A DNA stretch of 6,047 bases from Rikenellaceae bacterium (GTDB taxonomy: Bacteria > Bacteroidota > Bacteroidia > Bacteroidales > UBA932), in the NCBI GenBank assembly GCA_900769145.1, contig CAAGFN010000052.1:1-6047 (forward strand), given 5' to 3'. The position numbers and the translations under genes were made by a program. Positions 4,211-6,047 of the stretch are shown here, one piece after another (position 1 is the first letter of the stretch; the number at the start of each line of letters is the position of its first letter). A model generated the notes under the pieces. The model saw only the letters and a list, made by a program, of their open reading frames with translations, had not been told where the DNA came from and made no database searches.

Positions 4211-5527
4211 TCACAATGCCCAGTGGCCGATGTCGGTGCGGTGGAAGAGGTTGTCGCAGTCAATGAGGGAGACAGCATCCAATGCCTTGTCGCGTGCCTC
4301 CTGCAGGGTATCAGCACTGGCGAGAACCATCAGGACACGGCCTCCTGAAGTCACCAGGGAGCGGCCGGAGCCGTCAAAGTCCTCGTGATCCTCGCCGGTA
4401 AGTTCGGCAAGCGATGTACCCATATGGTAGACCTTCACGCCAGGCATCGACTGCAATTTCTTCAAACCTCTGATCTCCACGCCTTTGGCATAGCTGCCCG
4501 GATAACCCTTGGATGCGAGTACGAAGCCGATATGCGGTTTCCTGTCCCACTTGACCTCAGGAATCGGACGATGCTCGGCAACAGCGAGGAATATGTCATA
4601 AATATCCGACTCCAGGGACGGCAGCACGACCTCGGTCTCAGGGTCTCCGAACCGGCAATTGAACTCAATGACCTTGATGCCGTCCGGGGTCTTCATGAGA
4701 CCTCCGTAGAGGACTCCCCTGAACGGTATGCCTTCCTCATCCATACCTGCTGCGACCGGCTTCATGATATGCTCAATGGCATATTCCCTGTCCTCGTCAG
4801 TCACGAAAGGCAGGCCTGTATAGGCTCCCATTCCGCCGGTATTCGGGCCTTCGTCGCCGTCGTATGCGCGCTTGTGGTCCTGTGACAGCACCATTGGCAC
4901 GACCTCTTCTCCATTGACGAAACAGAGGAGGGAGAACTCCGGGCCGGTGAGGAATTCCTCCACTACCACCTTGCCGTGTCCGAACCTGTCATCCAGAAGC
5001 ATATCCCTGAGTGTCTCGTCCGCCTGCTGGAGATTCCCGGCAATGACAACGCCCTTTCCGGCGGCAAGTCCGTCATATTTGAGAACGATAGGGAATTTCC
5101 CCGCCCGTACGTATGCCAATGCCTCATTGTAATCGGAGAATGTCTGATAAGCGGCCGTAGGAACATTGTGACGAGCCATGAGAGCCTTGGCGAAATCCTT
5201 GCTTGACTCAATGACGGCTGCTGCCTTTGTCGGACCGAATATCTTCATTCCGCGGGCTTCAAATTCATCGACAATGCCGACGGCAAGGGCTGCCTCGGGG
5301 CCAACTACAGTCAAGTCAATGCCCTGGGCCTCAGCAAAATCCGCAAGCTTTGCAACCTCGGTATCCTTAATCGGGATACATTCGGCCTGCATTGCTATTC
5401 CGGCATTGCCCGGGGCGCAGAAAATCTTGCCGACTTTGGACGAACGGGAGAGAGCATCCACTATCGCATGCTCCCTTCCGCCGCTGCCTACTACCAGAAC
5501 ATTGGCTTTGTTCTTGTTTGTGTTCAT
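4211..5527 (-). CDS. purD: Phosphoribosylamine-glycine ligase (GAR synthetase)
   Basis: A cytosolic ATP-grasp enzyme that joins 5-phosphoribosylamine and glycine to form GAR in de novo purine synthesis. The 438 residues are close to the usual length of about 425-430. The N-domain has VLVVGSGGREHA (10-21), APGNAG (38-43) and VVGPEAALAVG (74-84). The ATP-grasp part has KDFAKALM (110-117), the glycine-rich loop KYDGLAAGKGVV (150-161), DHKRAYDGDEGPNTGGMGAY (217-236) and the metal-binding VIEFNCRFGDPETE (286-299, with E288 and N290). The C-terminal domain keeps RSLVTSGGRVLMVLA-like sequence. Nothing essential is missing. The start at 5527 has about eight residues before the first strand, which is normal. 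It lies between purH and folD, with repeat-bearing spacers of 163 and 70 bp. Confidence 0.98.
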   Translation of the reverse strand: MNTNKNKANVLVVGSGGREHAIVDALSRSSKVGKIFCAPGNAGIAMQAECIPIKDTEVAKLADFAEAQGIDLTVVGPEAALAVGIVDEFEARGMKIFGPTKAAAVIESSKDFAKALMARHNVPTAAYQTFSDYNEALAYVRAGKFPIVLKYDGLAAGKGVVIAGNLQQADETLRDMLLDDRFGHGKVVVEEFLTGPEFSLLCFVNGEEVVPMVLSQDHKRAYDGDEGPNTGGMGAYTGLPFVTDEDREYAIEHIMKPVAAGMDEEGIPFRGVLYGGLMKTPDGIKVIEFNCRFGDPETEVVLPSLESDIYDIFLAVAEHRPIPEVKWDRKPHIGFVLASKGYPGSYAKGVEIRGLKKLQSMPGVKVYHMGTSLAELTGEDHEDFDGSGRSLVTSGGRVLMVLASADTLQEARDKALDAVSLIDCDNLFHRTDIGHWAL

Positions 5528-5545
5528 ATAAATTATTTTATAATC

Positions 5546-5618
5546 TTGTCATCTCGACCAAGCGAAGCGCGTGGAGAGATCTCTCGACTTCGCACAAGTG
5601 CTTCGCTCGAGATGACAA
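5546..5618. repeat. Large imperfect palindrome in the purH-purD spacer
   Basis: TTGTCATCTCGA (5546-5557) and TCGAGATGACAA (5607-5618) are perfect 12-bp inverted repeats, and AGCGAAGC (5561-5568) can pair with GCTTCGCT (5600-5607) inside them. The element can form a long hairpin downstream of purH and upstream of purD. It belongs to the same family as the unit at 4161-4200. It could stabilise RNA or attenuate transcription between the two genes; no function is shown. Confidence 0.7.
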
Positions 5619-5690
5619 ACGAAGTGCTTCGCTAGGGTCAAACGAAGTGCTTCGCCAGGGTCAGACAAAGTGCTTCGCTCGAAATGACAA
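5594..5690. repeat. Degenerate tandem array built on AAGTGCTTCGC
   Basis: The core AAGTGCTTCGC occurs four times in a row. Units 5617-5639 and 5640-5662 are 23 bp each and differ at one position. They are flanked by variants ending in CTCGAGATGAC (5606-5616) and CTCGAAATGAC (5678-5688). The array ends at the purH stop codon (5693-5691). Translated by accident it gives CHLERS/CHFERS-type repeated peptides, a common source of false gene calls. It looks like local amplification of a dispersed repeat. Confidence 0.75.
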
Positions 5691-6047
5691 TCAGTGCTTG
5701 AAATGTCTCTCGCCGGTAAAGAGCATTGTGATGCCCTTTTCATCGGCAAGCTTGATGGAATCCTCGTCCCTGATGCTTCCGCCCGGCTGTACAATGGCCT
5801 TGATGCCATACTCGGCTGCGAGAGCCACTACATCATTGAACGGGAAGAATCCGTCGGATGCGAGTACAAGGCCTTCGGCATTGATGTCACGGCCTTCCTC
5901 TTTCAATGTCGCAGCAGCCTGCTTGAGGGCAATTTCAGCCGAACCTACACGGTTCATCTGGCCTGCGCCAACGCCGTAGGTCATACCGTCCTTGGCGACT
6001 ACGATAGCATTGGACTTCACGTGCTTTACTATCTTCCAGGCGAATTC
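5691..6047 (-). CDS. purH: Bifunctional AICAR formyltransferase / IMP cyclohydrolase, C-terminal part
   Basis: Only the last 118 residues are in the window; the frame is open through base 6047. A GTG at 6020 is internal, because the upstream codons read EFAWKIVKHVKSNAIV, which is conserved PurH sequence. The fragment is the C-terminal portion of the AICAR transformylase domain, which adds a formyl group from 10-formyl-THF to AICAR. The neighbouring cyclohydrolase domain, off the window, closes the ring to IMP. Visible hallmarks are KHVKSNAIVVAKDG, GVGAGQMNRVGSAEIAL, LASDGFFPFNDVVALAAEYG, AIVQPGGSIRDEDSI and the terminal GITMLFTGERHFKH. The missing N-terminal part should be about 390-400 residues. 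purD and folD follow on the same strand. Confidence 0.97.
   Translation of the reverse strand, partial: EFAWKIVKHVKSNAIVVAKDGMTYGVGAGQMNRVGSAEIALKQAAATLKEEGRDINAEGLVLASDGFFPFNDVVALAAEYGIKAIVQPGGSIRDEDSIKLADEKGITMLFTGERHFKH

Noticed and set aside
5594..5690. CRISPR array
   Set aside because: Units are contiguous 23-bp near-copies without unique spacers, so this is a tandem repeat.
5549..5809. Minus-strand 86-residue frame with CHFERS/CHLERS peptides
   Set aside because: Its C-terminal half is the accidental translation of the intergenic repeats and its N-terminal half is out-of-frame purH.
5392..5979. Plus-strand 195-residue frame across the purD-purH spacer
   Set aside because: It overlaps purD, the repeat array and purH in antisense; the middle is translated repeat. 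Not a credible gene.
5691..6020. purH fragment as a separate 109-residue gene starting at GTG 6020
   Set aside because: The frame continues to the window edge with conserved PurH residues (FAWKIVKHVKSNAI), so the GTG is internal.
6042..6047. Window ends exactly at GAATTC, suggesting a cloning junction
   Set aside because: GAATTC also occurs at 3183-3188 and 4952-4957, purH reads normally up to the edge, and the left edge shows no such site; probably coincidence.

Overview
The window looks like a chromosomal segment from a member of the Bacteroidales (Bacteroidetes). Three things support this: a UpxY-type NusG paralogue heading a surface-polysaccharide locus, matches to the Bacteroides primary-sigma promoter pattern (TTG, about 20 nt, TAnnTTTG), and weak or absent Shine-Dalgarno sequences ahead of the genes. 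I cannot name genus or species. Every gene I can support is on the minus strand, so transcription runs from position 6047 towards 1. No tRNA, rRNA, CRISPR array or transposase gene is visible.

Right-hand block (6047 to 3283), purine and one-carbon metabolism: the C-terminal end of purH (cut by the window), complete purD and complete folD. FolD makes the 10-formyl-tetrahydrofolate that PurH consumes, so the grouping makes metabolic sense. The purH-purD and purD-folD spacers carry copies of a short GC-rich palindromic repeat family (core GTGCTTCGCTCGAAATGACA). These spacers are where accidental reading frames with repeated CHLERS-like peptides arise.

Central spacer (3282 to 2898), 385 bp without a protein gene of normal size. 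In transcription order it holds a long hairpin after folD, a run of nine C, a 17-bp inverted repeat, a near-perfect Bacteroides-type promoter (3120 to 3090), and a leader of roughly 185 nt. The leader contains a short hairpin, a 12-bp repeat and a possible 10-residue upstream reading frame that ends directly against the next start codon.

Left-hand block (2897 to 1), start of a capsule, O-antigen or exopolysaccharide locus: a UpxY-family antiterminator, then a tight three-gene cassette DUF3791 - DUF3990 - DUF3791, then a Wzx-type flippase that runs off the left edge. The cassette has overlapping genes, its own candidate promoter and an operator-like inverted repeat. The DUF3990 protein has the look of an ADP-ribosyltransferase fold. 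This suggests a toxin-antitoxin or NAD-linked effector module lodged between the antiterminator and the first polysaccharide gene, where characterised Bacteroides loci usually carry upxZ. This cassette is the most interesting part of the window; its function is inferred, not shown.
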